From assembly GCF_026241105.1 (NCBI RefSeq), contig NZ_JAPFFT010000008.1, positions 115,844-179,843 of the forward strand: a stretch of 64,000 nucleotides of DNA, given 5' to 3'. The stretch's first letter is position 1; every line of letters starts with the position of its first letter. The DNA is from Arthrobacter rhizophilus. GTDB taxonomy: Bacteria > Actinomycetota > Actinomycetes > Actinomycetales > Micrococcaceae. The notes under the pieces were generated by a model. The model saw only the letters and a program-made list of their open reading frames with translations, was not told the origin of the DNA and searched no databases. Of the stretch, positions 45,254 through 54,113 are shown piece after piece. A program made the position numbers and the translations under genes.

Positions 45254-45963
45254 CCGATATCCGCGTCCTCGTTGTCGAGGACGAACCCATCGCCGCAGAT
45301 GCCCATGGCGTCTACGTCGGCCGAATTGACGGTTTCACTGTTGCTGGAACAGCCCCGGACGGGCAATCGGCCCTGCGGCTGCTCAACGATTTCGCCGCGG
45401 CGGGGGAACCGGTGGACCTTGTCCTCCTGGACATGAACCTGCCGGACCTTCACGGACTGGACGTTGCCCGCAGGATGCGCGCGTCCGGCCTGCTGGCCGA
45501 CATCATCGCCATCACCGCCGTCCGGGAAGTCAACATCGTCCGCAGCGCCGTGTCGATCGGCGTAGTGCAATACCTGATCAAGCCGTTCACCTTCGCGACG
45601 TTTGCGGACAAGCTCGCCAGTTACCGCATGTTCCGCGAGCAACTTGCCGCACCGGCGTCGGGCGCGCGTGCCAGCGGGGCCTCGCAAAGCGATGTGGACC
45701 AGGCCTTCGCGAGCCTCCGAGCGCCCACCGAGCTCCCACTGCCCAAGGGACTTTCCGCCCACAGCCTGGACTCTGTTAAAGACCTTCTCGCAAGCCTCGG
45801 CCGGGCCGTCTCCGCCAGCGAGGCGACTGAGGCCCTTGGTATGTCCCGGGTGACCGTGCGCCGCTACCTCGAGTACTTGGCCGACGCCGGATTGGCTACC
45901 AGGAATCCGCGCTACGGCACTCCCGGACGACCCGAAAATGAGTACCGCTGGAACCGGAGCTAA
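45250..45963 (+). CDS. CitB/DcuR-type response regulator
   Basis: 237 residues: receiver domain with acidic pocket VVEDEP and phospho-acceptor Asp61 in LLDMNLPDLHG, lysine in YLIKPF, then a C-terminal helix-turn-helix (ASEATEALGMSRVTVRRYLEYLADAGLATRN) as in CitB/DcuR. Translationally coupled to the sensor. Presumably activates the divergent dctA gene in response to dicarboxylate or citrate; DNA targets cannot be read from the sequence. Confidence 0.92.
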   Translation: MTDIRVLVVEDEPIAADAHGVYVGRIDGFTVAGTAPDGQSALRLLNDFAAAGEPVDLVLLDMNLPDLHGLDVARRMRASGLLADIIAITAVREVNIVRSAVSIGVVQYLIKPFTFATFADKLASYRMFREQLAAPASGARASGASQSDVDQAFASLRAPTELPLPKGLSAHSLDSVKDLLASLGRAVSASEATEALGMSRVTVRRYLEYLADAGLATRNPRYGTPGRPENEYRWNRS

Positions 45964-45990
45964 CGCCCCAGCCGCTGGTGTTGACCGACA

Positions 45991-46004
45991 CTATGTATAC
46001 ATAG
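45991..46004. promoter_or_regulatory. First GntR operator (palindrome with TGTATACA core)
   Basis: CTATGTATACATAG is a perfect 14-bp palindrome. The TGTATACA core is the classic half-site pair of FCD-type GntR regulators, and the next gene encodes one. Confidence 0.65.
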
Positions 46005-46055
46005 ATCGAATCTTGGATCGTTTTTTTGAACAAAGCTAGGCTGGATCGAGGTTTT

Positions 46056-46063
46056 TGTATACA
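46056..46063. promoter_or_regulatory. Second GntR operator (TGTATACA)
   Basis: A second TGTATACA core, 62 bases from the first (about six helical turns) and 33 bases before the GntR start. It includes the sequence TATACA, a possible -10 element, so binding here would block transcription. Confidence 0.55.
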
Positions 46064-46095
46064 CTGAGGGAATCCGCACAGCAGAGGGAGGATCC

Positions 46096-46737
46096 ATGCG
46101 CGCCAGCGACAAGGCGTATGCTGCCCTGCGCGAGGACATCATTGAATGGCGGCTGACCCCCGGCACAGTCCTCGCCGAAGTGGAACAATCCGAACGCCTG
46201 GGCGTGTCCCGCACGCCCGTCCGGGAGGCGCTGAGCCGACTCAGCGCGGAAGGGCTGACGACGGCGGCAGGCGGCCGCGGCGTCGTCGTCACCGACATCT
46301 CGCTGGAGGACATCGACGAACTGTTCGAACTGCGCGAAACCCTGGAAGGCAAAGCTGCCGCCCTTGCCGCTGAACGCGGTGAATGCGCGGTATTCGAGCG
46401 ACTCCACGCCGAGCTCCTCCGGGCACCGGAGATGCTCAACGACAGCGATCCCGCACGGCACGACTATTACGCCTTGGTGGGAAGGCTCGACGAAGCGATC
46501 GACGAGGCCATCTCCAATTCCTACCTCGCCCAGGCCATGCGCAGCCTGCGCGTGCACCTGGTGCGGGTCCGCCGCCTCGCGGCCGACGACGCCGGACGCC
46601 TCCATGCCGCCGCGGCCGAGCACGCCGCGATCGCCGAAGCCATCGCGGCAGGCAACCCCCGGCTCGCCGAAGCCGCCACCACAGTCCATCTGCACCGCAG
46701 TCTTTCCCACGTCAAAGCCACCCACACCCCTCACTAG
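46096..46737 (+). CDS. GntR-family (FCD) regulator of the prp operon
   Basis: 213 residues: N-terminal winged helix ([43 protein letters not shown]) and an FCD effector domain that should bind an organic acid. It is the first gene before prpD, 10 bases apart, so it is cotranscribed with and probably represses the methylcitrate genes, sensing methylcitrate or a related acid (inference). Two TGTATACA operators lie just upstream. AGGGAGGATCC precedes the ATG. Confidence 0.9.
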   Translation: MRASDKAYAALREDIIEWRLTPGTVLAEVEQSERLGVSRTPVREALSRLSAEGLTTAAGGRGVVVTDISLEDIDELFELRETLEGKAAALAAERGECAVFERLHAELLRAPEMLNDSDPARHDYYALVGRLDEAIDEAISNSYLAQAMRSLRVHLVRVRRLAADDAGRLHAAAAEHAAIAEAIAAGNPRLAEAATTVHLHRSLSHVKATHTPH

Positions 46738-46747
46738 AAGGAGCACC

Positions 46748-48268
46748 ATGGTGAAGAACAACCACGTCCGCGTCTACAAGAGCGAAGAGAACCTTGCCCG
46801 TGAGGAGCAGCTGGCGCACAAGATCGCCACGGTCGCCGCCGACCCCGTCGAAGTGACTCCCCTGGTCGCGGAGATGATCATCAACCGAATCATCGACAAT
46901 GCCTCCGTTGCCATTGCCTCCCTTAACCGTGCCCCGATCATCGCTGCCCGGGCGCAGGCCCTGACCCACGCGCCGACCACCAACGGCAAGGGCTCCAGTG
47001 TCTTCGGAATCAGCGACAAGGTCTCCCCCGAGTGGGCTGCCTGGGCCAACGGCGTCGCCGTGCGTGAACTGGACTATCACGACACGTTCCTGGCCGCGGA
47101 CTACTCCCACCCGGGCGATAACATCCCGCCGATCCTGGCCGTGGCCCAGCACACCGGCGCGAGCGGGGCGGACCTGATCCGCGGCATCGCCACCGGCTAC
47201 GAAATCCAGGTGAACCTGGTCAAGGCCATCTGCCTGCACAAGCACAAGATCGACCACGTAGCCCACCTCGGCCCCTCCGCCGCCGCAGGCATCGGCACCC
47301 TCCTGGGCCTGGACGTCGAGACGATCTTCCAGTCCGTCGGCCAAGCCCTGCACACCACCACGGCCACACGGCAGTCCCGCAAGGGCGAGATCTCCACCTG
47401 GAAGGCCCACGCCCCCGCGTTCGCCGGCAAGATGGCCGTCGAGGCCGTGGACCGCTCCATGCGCGGCCAGACCTCGCCCGTGCCCATCTACGAAGGCGAA
47501 GACGGCGTCATCGCCTGGATGCTGGACGGCCCGGACGCCTCCTACGAAGTCCCGCTCCCGGAGGCCGGGGAGCCCAAGCGCGCCATCCTGGACACCTACA
47601 CCAAGGAACACTCCGCCGAATACCAGGCCCAGGCCTGGATCGACCTCGCCCGCAAACTCCACGGCGAGCACCCCGAGGCCACGGACCCGGCCAACGTGAA
47701 GTCCGTCCTGATCAAGACCAGCCACCACACGCACTACGTGATCGGCTCCGGCGCCAACGACCCCCAAAAATACTCGCCCACCGCAAGCCGGGAGACCCTG
47801 GACCACTCCATCCCGTACATCTTCACGGTCGCCCTGCAGGACGGCTCCTGGCACCACGTGGACTCCTACAGCCCCGAACGCGCCGGACGCCCCGACACCG
47901 TGGAGCTGTGGCACAAGGTCACCACCGTGGAAGACCCCGAGTGGACCCGCCGCTACCACTCCCTGGACATCGCGGAAAAGGCCTTCGGCGGCACTGTTGT
48001 CATCACACTCACGGATGGAACAGTGATCACGGACGAGATCGCCGTCGCCGACGCCCACCCGCTCGGTGCCCGGCCCTTCGCCCGCCAGCAATACATCAAC
48101 AAGTTCCGCACGCTTGCTACCGGTTTGGTCGAGGCGTCCGAGATCGAACGCTTCCTCGCCGCCGCCGAAGCCCTCCCGGAACTGGGCCCGGGTGAGCTGG
48201 ACCAGCTGAACATCACTGCCGCGCCCGGCGTCTTCGACCTCGCCGCCGCACCGAAGGGGCTGTTCTAG
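46748..48268 (+). CDS. prpD: 2-methylcitrate dehydratase
   Basis: MmgE/PrpD-family enzyme, 506 residues, that dehydrates 2-methylcitrate in propionate catabolism. Family stretches include [43 protein letters not shown] and [21 protein letters not shown] behind AAGGAGCACC. The stop abuts the prpB ATG without a gap. Together with PrpB and PrpC it converts propionyl-CoA and oxaloacetate to pyruvate and succinate. Confidence 0.95.
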   Translation: MVKNNHVRVYKSEENLAREEQLAHKIATVAADPVEVTPLVAEMIINRIIDNASVAIASLNRAPIIAARAQALTHAPTTNGKGSSVFGISDKVSPEWAAWANGVAVRELDYHDTFLAADYSHPGDNIPPILAVAQHTGASGADLIRGIATGYEIQVNLVKAICLHKHKIDHVAHLGPSAAAGIGTLLGLDVETIFQSVGQALHTTTATRQSRKGEISTWKAHAPAFAGKMAVEAVDRSMRGQTSPVPIYEGEDGVIAWMLDGPDASYEVPLPEAGEPKRAILDTYTKEHSAEYQAQAWIDLARKLHGEHPEATDPANVKSVLIKTSHHTHYVIGSGANDPQKYSPTASRETLDHSIPYIFTVALQDGSWHHVDSYSPERAGRPDTVELWHKVTTVEDPEWTRRYHSLDIAEKAFGGTVVITLTDGTVITDEIAVADAHPLGARPFARQQYINKFRTLATGLVEASEIERFLAAAEALPELGPGELDQLNITAAPGVFDLAAAPKGLF

Positions 48269-49177
48269 ATGCTGTATTCCAAGACCACGCCGGAGCAGAA
48301 GCGCCTCGCCCTGCGCGAGATGCTCGCTTCCGGGACCGTCCAGCAGTTTCCCGGCGCGTTCAACCCGCTCTCGGCGCGCCTGATCGAGGAGAAGGGCTTC
48401 CCCGGCGTCTACATCTCCGGTGCCGTCCTCGCCAACGACCTCGGACTGCCGGACATCGGCCTGACCACGCTCACCGAGGTGGCCACCCGTGCCGGGCAGA
48501 TTGCCCGCATGACTGAATTGCCGTGCCTGGTGGACGCGGACACTGGATTCGGCGAGCCGATGAACGTGGCCCGCACCATCCAGGAGCTCGAAAACGCCGG
48601 ACTCGCCGGTTGCCACATCGAGGACCAGTTCAACCCGAAGCGTTGCGGGCACCTGGACGGCAAGAACGTCGTCGACGTCGACACCGCCGCCAAGCGCATC
48701 CGCGCCGCGGCCGACGCCCGACGGGATGCGAATTTCCTCATCATGGCCCGCACCGACATCCGCGCCGTCGACGGCATCGAGGCCGCCCAGGAACGTGCCC
48801 GGGCGCTCGTCGATGCCGGCGCCGACGCCATCTTCCCGGAAGCCATGAAGGATCTGTCCGAGTTCCAAGCCATCCGTGATGCAGTGGACGTGCCGATCCT
48901 GGCCAACATGACCGAGTTCGGCAAGAGCGATTTGTTCACCGTGGAACAGCTCCAGGGCGTCGGCGTGAACATGGTGATCTATCCGGTCACCCTGCTCCGC
49001 ATTGCCATGGGGGCTGCAGAGCGTACGCTGGAAACGATCAAGGCCACAGGAACGCAGGAGGCGCAGGTGGAGAACATGCTCACCCGTGCGCGCCTCTATG
49101 ACCTCGTGGACTACGAGGCTTACAACCACTTCGACACGAGCGTTTTCAACTTCCAGATTCCTGGGCTCAGCCGGTAA
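48269..49177 (+). CDS. prpB: 2-methylisocitrate lyase
   Basis: 302-residue isocitrate-lyase-superfamily enzyme that cleaves 2-methylisocitrate to pyruvate and succinate. The active-site KRCGH loop and DADTGFGEPMNVARTI are present, with ARTDIRAVDG for Mg2+ binding. Directly follows prpD in the operon. Confidence 0.96.
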   Translation: MLYSKTTPEQKRLALREMLASGTVQQFPGAFNPLSARLIEEKGFPGVYISGAVLANDLGLPDIGLTTLTEVATRAGQIARMTELPCLVDADTGFGEPMNVARTIQELENAGLAGCHIEDQFNPKRCGHLDGKNVVDVDTAAKRIRAAADARRDANFLIMARTDIRAVDGIEAAQERARALVDAGADAIFPEAMKDLSEFQAIRDAVDVPILANMTEFGKSDLFTVEQLQGVGVNMVIYPVTLLRIAMGAAERTLETIKATGTQEAQVENMLTRARLYDLVDYEAYNHFDTSVFNFQIPGLSR

Positions 49178-49247
49178 CTGGATCAACCAAGGGATGCAGG
49201 CGCTCCGGCCATTCCGGAGTTCTTGCCGACGAACGAAGGAGTTCAGC

Positions 49248-50387
49248 ATGGTAGCTGAAGAGATCAAGAAGGGCCTGGCCGGCGTCGTGGTTGACTACAC
49301 CGCAATCTCCAAGGTCAACCCGGACACCAACTCACTGCTGTACCGCGGCTATCCCGTGCAGGAACTCGCCGCCAAATGCAGCTTCGAGGAAGTCGCCTTC
49401 CTGCTGTGGAATGGCGAGTTGCCCACGCCGGAAGAACTCGCAGAGTTCACAGCCCGCGAGCGCGCGGGCCGAACCCTTGACCCCGTGGTGAAGCAGGTCA
49501 TCGATACGCTGCCCACTACAGCCCACCCGATGGATGTGTGCCGCACGGCCGCTTCGGTACTGGGAGCACGGCACCCGTTGGCCGACGTTTCCACGCCGGA
49601 GGCCAACATGGCCAAAGCAATTGACTTGTTCGCCGCCATGCCCGCAGTGGTCGCCTACGACCAGCGCCGCCGACGCGGTCAGGGAGTCGTGGAACCCCGC
49701 GACGACCTGGGCTACTCGGCGAATTTCCTGTGGATGACCTTCGGCGAGGAGCCTGTGGACGAGGTCGTGAAGGCGTTCAACGTCTCGATGATCCTCTACG
49801 CCGAGCACTCCTTCAACGCCTCCACCTTCACGGCCCGTGTTGTCACCTCCACCCTCTCGGACCTGCACTCCGCGGTCACCGCGGCGATCGGCGCCCTCAA
49901 GGGCCCGTTGCACGGCGGCGCCAACGAGGCCGTCATGCACACCTTCGAGGAAATCGGCATCCGCACCGAGGAATCGCTGGATGACGCCGCTGGCCGGGCG
50001 AAGACCTGGATGGAACACGCCCTGGCGCAGAAGAAGAAGGTCATGGGATTCGGGCACCGTGTCTACAAGCACGGGGACTCCAGGGTGCCCACCATGAAGG
50101 CCGCGCTGGACAAGATGATCGCCCACTATGGCCGGCCGGAGATCCTGGGCCTGTACAACGGCCTTGAACAAGCCATGGACGAGGCCAAGGCGATCAAGCC
50201 CAATCTGGACTACCCCGCCGGACCCACGTATCACCTCATGGGCTTCGACACCCCCACCTTCACCCCGCTGTTCGTCGCCAGCCGCATCACAGGCTGGACC
50301 GCACACATCATGGAGCAGCTCGGATCGAACTCCCTCATCCGCCCACTCAGCGAATACAACGGCGTGGACGAACGGCACCTGCCGTAA
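49248..50387 (+). CDS. prpC: 2-methylcitrate synthase
   Basis: 379-residue citrate-synthase-family enzyme condensing propionyl-CoA with oxaloacetate. Catalytic regions LHGGANEAVM (His), GFGHRVYKHGDSRVPTMK (His) and a C-terminal Asp segment (YPAGPTYHLMGFDTPTFTPLFV) are visible; the short type and operon context indicate methylcitrate rather than TCA citrate synthase. ATG behind GAAGGAGTTCAGC; 70 bases after prpB. No acyl-CoA synthetase (prpE) is in the operon. Confidence 0.94.
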   Translation: MVAEEIKKGLAGVVVDYTAISKVNPDTNSLLYRGYPVQELAAKCSFEEVAFLLWNGELPTPEELAEFTARERAGRTLDPVVKQVIDTLPTTAHPMDVCRTAASVLGARHPLADVSTPEANMAKAIDLFAAMPAVVAYDQRRRRGQGVVEPRDDLGYSANFLWMTFGEEPVDEVVKAFNVSMILYAEHSFNASTFTARVVTSTLSDLHSAVTAAIGALKGPLHGGANEAVMHTFEEIGIRTEESLDDAAGRAKTWMEHALAQKKKVMGFGHRVYKHGDSRVPTMKAALDKMIAHYGRPEILGLYNGLEQAMDEAKAIKPNLDYPAGPTYHLMGFDTPTFTPLFVASRITGWTAHIMEQLGSNSLIRPLSEYNGVDERHLP

Positions 50388-50398
50388 TTTCTGGACGC

Positions 50399-50551
50399 AC
50401 GACGGCGGGCCGGTCACCTGAGTGGGCCCACGCGTGGGCCCACTCGAGCAGGGTTCCCTGGCCGAGCTTGCGAGGTTAGGGGGCTCGTGGGGAGGGTTCC
50501 CTGGCCGAGCTTGCGAGGTCAGGGGGCTCGTGGGGACCGGCCCGCCGTCGT
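50399..50551. repeat. 153-bp element with 17-bp terminal inverted repeats and 43-bp tandem units
   Basis: The ends ACGACGGCGGGCCGGTC (50399-50415) and GACCGGCCCGCCGTCGT (50535-50551) are perfect inverted repeats. Inside are a 26-bp palindrome (arms GAGTGGGCCCACG, 50420-50445) and two tandem 43-bp units (50450-50492 and 50493-50535) that differ at one base. It occupies the gap between prpC and the next gene almost completely. A truncated copy is at 52117-52188. Confidence 0.75.
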
Positions 50552-50559
50552 ACTGCAAG

Positions 50560-51477
50560 CTATTGGGTGAGCTGCAGGCTGGTGATCATCCGCTTGAGCT
50601 TCTGGTATTCAGGTGTCTGCAAGTACTGGGTGGCTTCCGCCATGGTGCTGAAAGTGCGGGAGCCAGGGGCCTGGGCATCACTCGTAGCGAAAGACAGCGT
50701 GCCCTTGGGCGCACCAGACACGAAGGAGTACATCAGGCAGCTGTCCCGGAGTTCGCCGCTGGACTTGTCCACCAAACCGATCTGGTAGCCGATGCCGCCG
50801 CCCTGGGCTGTCTGATCCAGCAGGCGAAAAGAGAACCGGGCTTGCGACGTGGTGACCCACTGCCCCGTCAGTGAGGTGGCGGCTTTGTCGAGCTCCGTTT
50901 GTTTATATGTGCCGGGCCCGCACGCCCCGCCTACGCCGCCGCCCGCGCCATAGTAGAACTTGGCCATGAGGCGCCCTGCCTCGTCCTTCACCTGGATCCC
51001 GGAAGCGGGACTGCTGGCGGTACCTGCGGGAACATCAGTGGCCGTCCAGCCCATGGGGAGGTCGAATTGCGCGTGCGCGCTGGCACTGACGAAGCTCGTC
51101 CACGCGAGCTCGGGCGTAGGAGTTGCTGATGCAGCAGCCGATGCGGTGGCCACCGTTGAAGCCGGAGCCGTCTCCGACGCTGTTGGCGAGGGAGGAGTCG
51201 ATGCAGGTGCCGTCGTAGCAGCCGGAGCCTGTGGACTTCCGGCCTGCGCCTGGCTCTGGGACCCAAGGTTGCCGGCAACGAGGACTCCCGCCGCCAGGAC
51301 CGCTGCGGCCAGTGCCACCAACACGATGATTCTCAGCCTCCGCATCTTCCTTTTCCGTTCAGCGTCCGCTGAGTCCACGCCCAACATGTTCCCGTCGATC
51401 TCAGGGCGGTATGAACGCTCCATGCTTTCGTCGTGCATGGACAGTCCGTGGCCATCGTGGCGCTTGGAATCCACCAT
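50560..51477 (-). CDS. Membrane-anchored protein, paralogue of the sigma-linked protein
   Basis: 305 residues: cytoplasmic N-terminus (about 50), one transmembrane helix (IIVLVALAAAVLAAGVLVAG), a Ser/Thr/Ala/Pro linker, and an extracellular domain. That domain resembles the C-terminal part of the 441-residue protein at 52192 (shared pattern F-x2-P-x2-W...D-x2-G-x2-MA and the ending K-x-MITSL against K-x-VITSL). Function unknown. Start uncertain: ATG 51477 gives the longest sensible product; GTG 51474 has the better-spaced GGGGGA site. Confidence 0.65.
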   Translation of the reverse strand: MVDSKRHDGHGLSMHDESMERSYRPEIDGNMLGVDSADAERKRKMRRLRIIVLVALAAAVLAAGVLVAGNLGSQSQAQAGSPQAPAATTAPASTPPSPTASETAPASTVATASAAASATPTPELAWTSFVSASAHAQFDLPMGWTATDVPAGTASSPASGIQVKDEAGRLMAKFYYGAGGGVGGACGPGTYKQTELDKAATSLTGQWVTTSQARFSFRLLDQTAQGGGIGYQIGLVDKSSGELRDSCLMYSFVSGAPKGTLSFATSDAQAPGSRTFSTMAEATQYLQTPEYQKLKRMITSLQLTQ

Positions 51478-51545
51478 TCCCCCTTTGTCGTTAAGCGCCC
51501 CGAACCGGGCGTCTATCGTGTTAGTTTCCGGCAAACGTCTTGAGG

Positions 51546-52082
51546 TTACAGCCCGGGTACCCAATTCTGAGCGAGCACACCCGCCGCTGCTCCGTCGTCG
51601 GTCCAGTCGGAATGGAAGACTTCGGCCACGTTCTCGTTGTCGTCGGCGAGCACCACGCGGACGTCCATGCGCCGGCCATTCATCATCGCCGGAAGCCAGT
51701 GTTCGGCATCGGCCCACATGTGGGCAACCGGCAGTTCCTCCGCCGGGTACCACTGCGGCGTGAGCTCGTCGCTCTCCGTGGGCTCCCCCACCCACGATTC
51801 TGCGAGGAACACGGTGGTGAACATGTTCCACTCGGGTTTGGCAGGGAAGACAAAGTCCACAGTGCCCGCGGCCACCAGGTCGTCCGGCTCAACTTGGACG
51901 TAGACTTCTTCGCGGACTTCCCGGCAAATAGCCTCGATGGCGGTCTCCCCCTCCTCCACATGGCCGCCGACGCCCACTACCTTGCCCTTGCCGAAGCCGG
52001 TGCGCTTTCGTCCAAGGAGGACCTCCCGGCCGGCATCGACCTCGCGGAGGAGAAAACAGAGGGTCACCTGGGCGGCTGTCAT
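51546..52082 (-). CDS. NUDIX hydrolase, MutT/MTH1-like
   Basis: 178 residues with the Nudix box GHVEEGETAIEAICREVREE. LLGRKRTGFGKGKVVGVGGHVE resembles MTH1-type 8-oxo-dGTP diphosphatases, so cleaning of oxidised nucleotides is the likeliest role. It lies alone between the two paralogous membrane-protein genes, followed upstream by the truncated repeat. Confidence 0.85.
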   Translation of the reverse strand: MTAAQVTLCFLLREVDAGREVLLGRKRTGFGKGKVVGVGGHVEEGETAIEAICREVREEVYVQVEPDDLVAAGTVDFVFPAKPEWNMFTTVFLAESWVGEPTESDELTPQWYPAEELPVAHMWADAEHWLPAMMNGRRMDVRVVLADDNENVAEVFHSDWTDDGAAAGVLAQNWVPGL

Positions 52083-52116
52083 GGGATCAAGCCTACGACT
52101 GCCTCGGCCCTGAAGA

Positions 52117-52188
52117 ACGACGCCGGGCCGGTCACCTGAGTGGGCCCGCGCGAGCAGGGTTCCCTGGCCGAGCTTGCGAGGTCAGGGG
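52117..52188. repeat. Truncated copy of the 153-bp element
   Basis: Starts with ACGACGCCGGGCCGGTC, the left end of the element at 50399 with one change, continues through CACCTGAGTGGGCCC and one 43-mer unit up to GGTCAGGGG, and lacks the second unit and the right inverted repeat. It ends 4 bases before the stop codon of the gene at 52192. Confidence 0.7.
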
Positions 52189-52191
52189 TCG

Positions 52192-53517
52192 CTAGCCGGC
52201 TTTGGTGATGGTGAGCGAGGTGATGACCGCCTTGAAGTCCTTGTAGCCTTGCGTCTGGGTGAAGGCCGCGGCCTCGTCCATTGTCTTGAACTTGTAGAGG
52301 CCCCATGTGGGTCCGCCCAATGGACGGCGGTCCGTGAAGCTGAAGAACTTCAAAGGACCGGGTCCTGCGACAGCAAGATCAAGGACGCAGCCAATCCCGT
52401 CCTGTCCAGCAATGCGGTTGGTGATTCCAATCCCTGCCTGAACGGGACCTCCGTCATTTGCGGCTGATGTCATGGCGACGAAGACGAATCTTGGTGTTCC
52501 TTGACCTGGCAATGCCGGGTCGACTGGCAGCCCGGGCATGGGCTGGCTGTCGAGGATCTTGTAGGGCGCCTTGTTAAGGCAGCTGCTCAAGCTCCAGTCG
52601 TTGGTTTCCCCCAAGGCGAGGCGTGCCATGGACTGGCCATTGGAGTCCGTGAGCGCAGTCCCAGGACCGCTTGTCAGGGAAAGGCTGCCTGGGTCACCCA
52701 ATTGCCACGCTGCCGGATAGTTGAAGCTCACTTTGTAGCCTGTGGACCGGTCCTCGTAGGTCTTGATGCCAAGCGCTGCCAGGGATCCCGGCTCCGGGGA
52801 ACCGACGAGCGCTGTACGAAGCTCGACTGGGATTCCGCTGTTGACAAACGCTTTGTCCATGAATTGCTCAGCCGTCAGGCGATCGTTATTGGACGCAGCG
52901 GCCGCCCAGTTCACAAGGCTGGTTTCCTGCACGTACGTCCCGTTGACAAGTCTGGCGATCCAGAACCAGTCCCCCGGTTCCGGATTCGGATTGTCGCTTG
53001 GTGCCGGCGCCATGATGCTCATCCATCCGGCCTTGCAACCCACAAGCCGGAGAACCGGCTTCAGCCGCTCCAATGAAGTCATGGCGCCAGTCAGGTTCTC
53101 AATCGTGCATTCACCGTGGCCAACGGCGGCAAGTGACGAAGGCGTCGCCGCGGAGCTTGCCGTCGCGGTGGCGGTCGGGCTTGCCGTGCCAGCGGCCGAA
53201 GCAGTCGCCGTCGGTGACGCGCTCGGCGCTATCGTGGACGTACCGGCCGGAACGGGCACAGCACTGATCGAACCGAGATGGGTTGCCACGAGCACTCCGG
53301 CGGTCACAGCGGCGGCGGCCATCGTCAGCAACCCCGCAATCCTGGCATTCCGGAGCCGTCGCGCGGCCGCCAAGGAGCGAACATTCGGCGGCAATTTATC
53401 AGCGCCGCCGGCCGGGGCAGCCAACACCCTGGCCAAAGCCGCCTCTGCATCCGGCACTGGCTCCCCTCCACCGCGCAACGGATCAGCACCCTCAATCAGA
53501 TCTCTGATCGGATCCAT
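52192..53517 (-). CDS. Sigma-linked membrane protein (CU044_5270-like), candidate anti-sigma factor
   Basis: 441 residues. A cytoplasmic segment of about 60 residues (DPLRGGGEPVPDAEAALARVLA) resembles the N-terminus of CU044_5270-family proteins encoded beside ECF sigma genes; one membrane helix follows (about 61-82), then a Thr/Ala linker and a large extracellular domain. It starts 2 bases after the sigma gene stop, so the two are cotranscribed; an anti-sigma or envelope-sensing role is inference, as no zinc-binding anti-sigma motif is visible. Confidence 0.75.
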   Translation of the reverse strand: MDPIRDLIEGADPLRGGGEPVPDAEAALARVLAAPAGGADKLPPNVRSLAAARRLRNARIAGLLTMAAAAVTAGVLVATHLGSISAVPVPAGTSTIAPSASPTATASAAGTASPTATATASSAATPSSLAAVGHGECTIENLTGAMTSLERLKPVLRLVGCKAGWMSIMAPAPSDNPNPEPGDWFWIARLVNGTYVQETSLVNWAAAASNNDRLTAEQFMDKAFVNSGIPVELRTALVGSPEPGSLAALGIKTYEDRSTGYKVSFNYPAAWQLGDPGSLSLTSGPGTALTDSNGQSMARLALGETNDWSLSSCLNKAPYKILDSQPMPGLPVDPALPGQGTPRFVFVAMTSAANDGGPVQAGIGITNRIAGQDGIGCVLDLAVAGPGPLKFFSFTDRRPLGGPTWGLYKFKTMDEAAAFTQTQGYKDFKAVITSLTITKAG

Positions 53518-53519
53518 CC

Positions 53520-54029
53520 CTATGCCCCCAACTTCTCTGCCACGGCACCGGCATTGGCCGGCAGTAATTTCCGGAAGGCCTCACGCGCCCGGTGCAACCG
53601 CACCTTCGCGGCCGACTCACCGCATTGCAGGACCGCCGCGATCTCGGCCACCGTCAGTTGATCCCAATACGCCAACTGCAGAATGTCCCGGTCTTTCTCC
53701 CGCAAGGAATCCAACACTTCGTCCACCAGCGAATACCTGCTCCCGGCGCCGTCGCCGGGGACCACAGACTCACGAAGCCGCTCATGCAGCGCTAGCTGGC
53801 GCTGATGACTCCGATAAGCATTCCCCAGAAGATTCCTCGCCACAGTGAACAACCAGGCCACATCCACTGACGACGCTTCATCCCATTTCTGCCAAGCCAC
53901 ACGAAACACGTCCGCGGCCAATTCCTCAGCCACCTGTGGGTCATCCACCCGCCGCCGCACAAACCGGAATATGCGCGGATACGTATCTCTGTGCAAGGCG
54001 ATGAACGTCGATTCCCCCTCGGAACGCAC
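53520..54029 (-). CDS. ECF-type RNA polymerase sigma factor
   Basis: 169 residues. Region 2 (YPRIFRFVRRRVDDPQVAEELAADVFRVAWQKWD) and region 4 (LREKDRDILQLAYWDQLTVAEIAAVLQCGESAAKVRLHRAREAFRK) are clear. Likely directs transcription of an envelope or stress regulon together with the membrane protein just downstream. GTG start behind GGGGGATT. I could not pick out an autoregulated ECF promoter. Confidence 0.92.
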   Translation of the reverse strand: MRSEGESTFIALHRDTYPRIFRFVRRRVDDPQVAEELAADVFRVAWQKWDEASSVDVAWLFTVARNLLGNAYRSHQRQLALHERLRESVVPGDGAGSRYSLVDEVLDSLREKDRDILQLAYWDQLTVAEIAAVLQCGESAAKVRLHRAREAFRKLLPANAGAVAEKLGA

Positions 54030-54113
54030 AATCCCCCACTCTCAATCCGAAACCAAGCCAAAAACCTGACTAATGGTATAGTTTCCGGCACAAGCCCGCA
54101 GGTTACAGCTCTA

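Noticed and set aside
46712..49267. 851-codon open frame antisense to prpD and prpB
   Set aside because: Fully covered by two well-supported enzymes on the plus strand; composition is a reverse-strand shadow.
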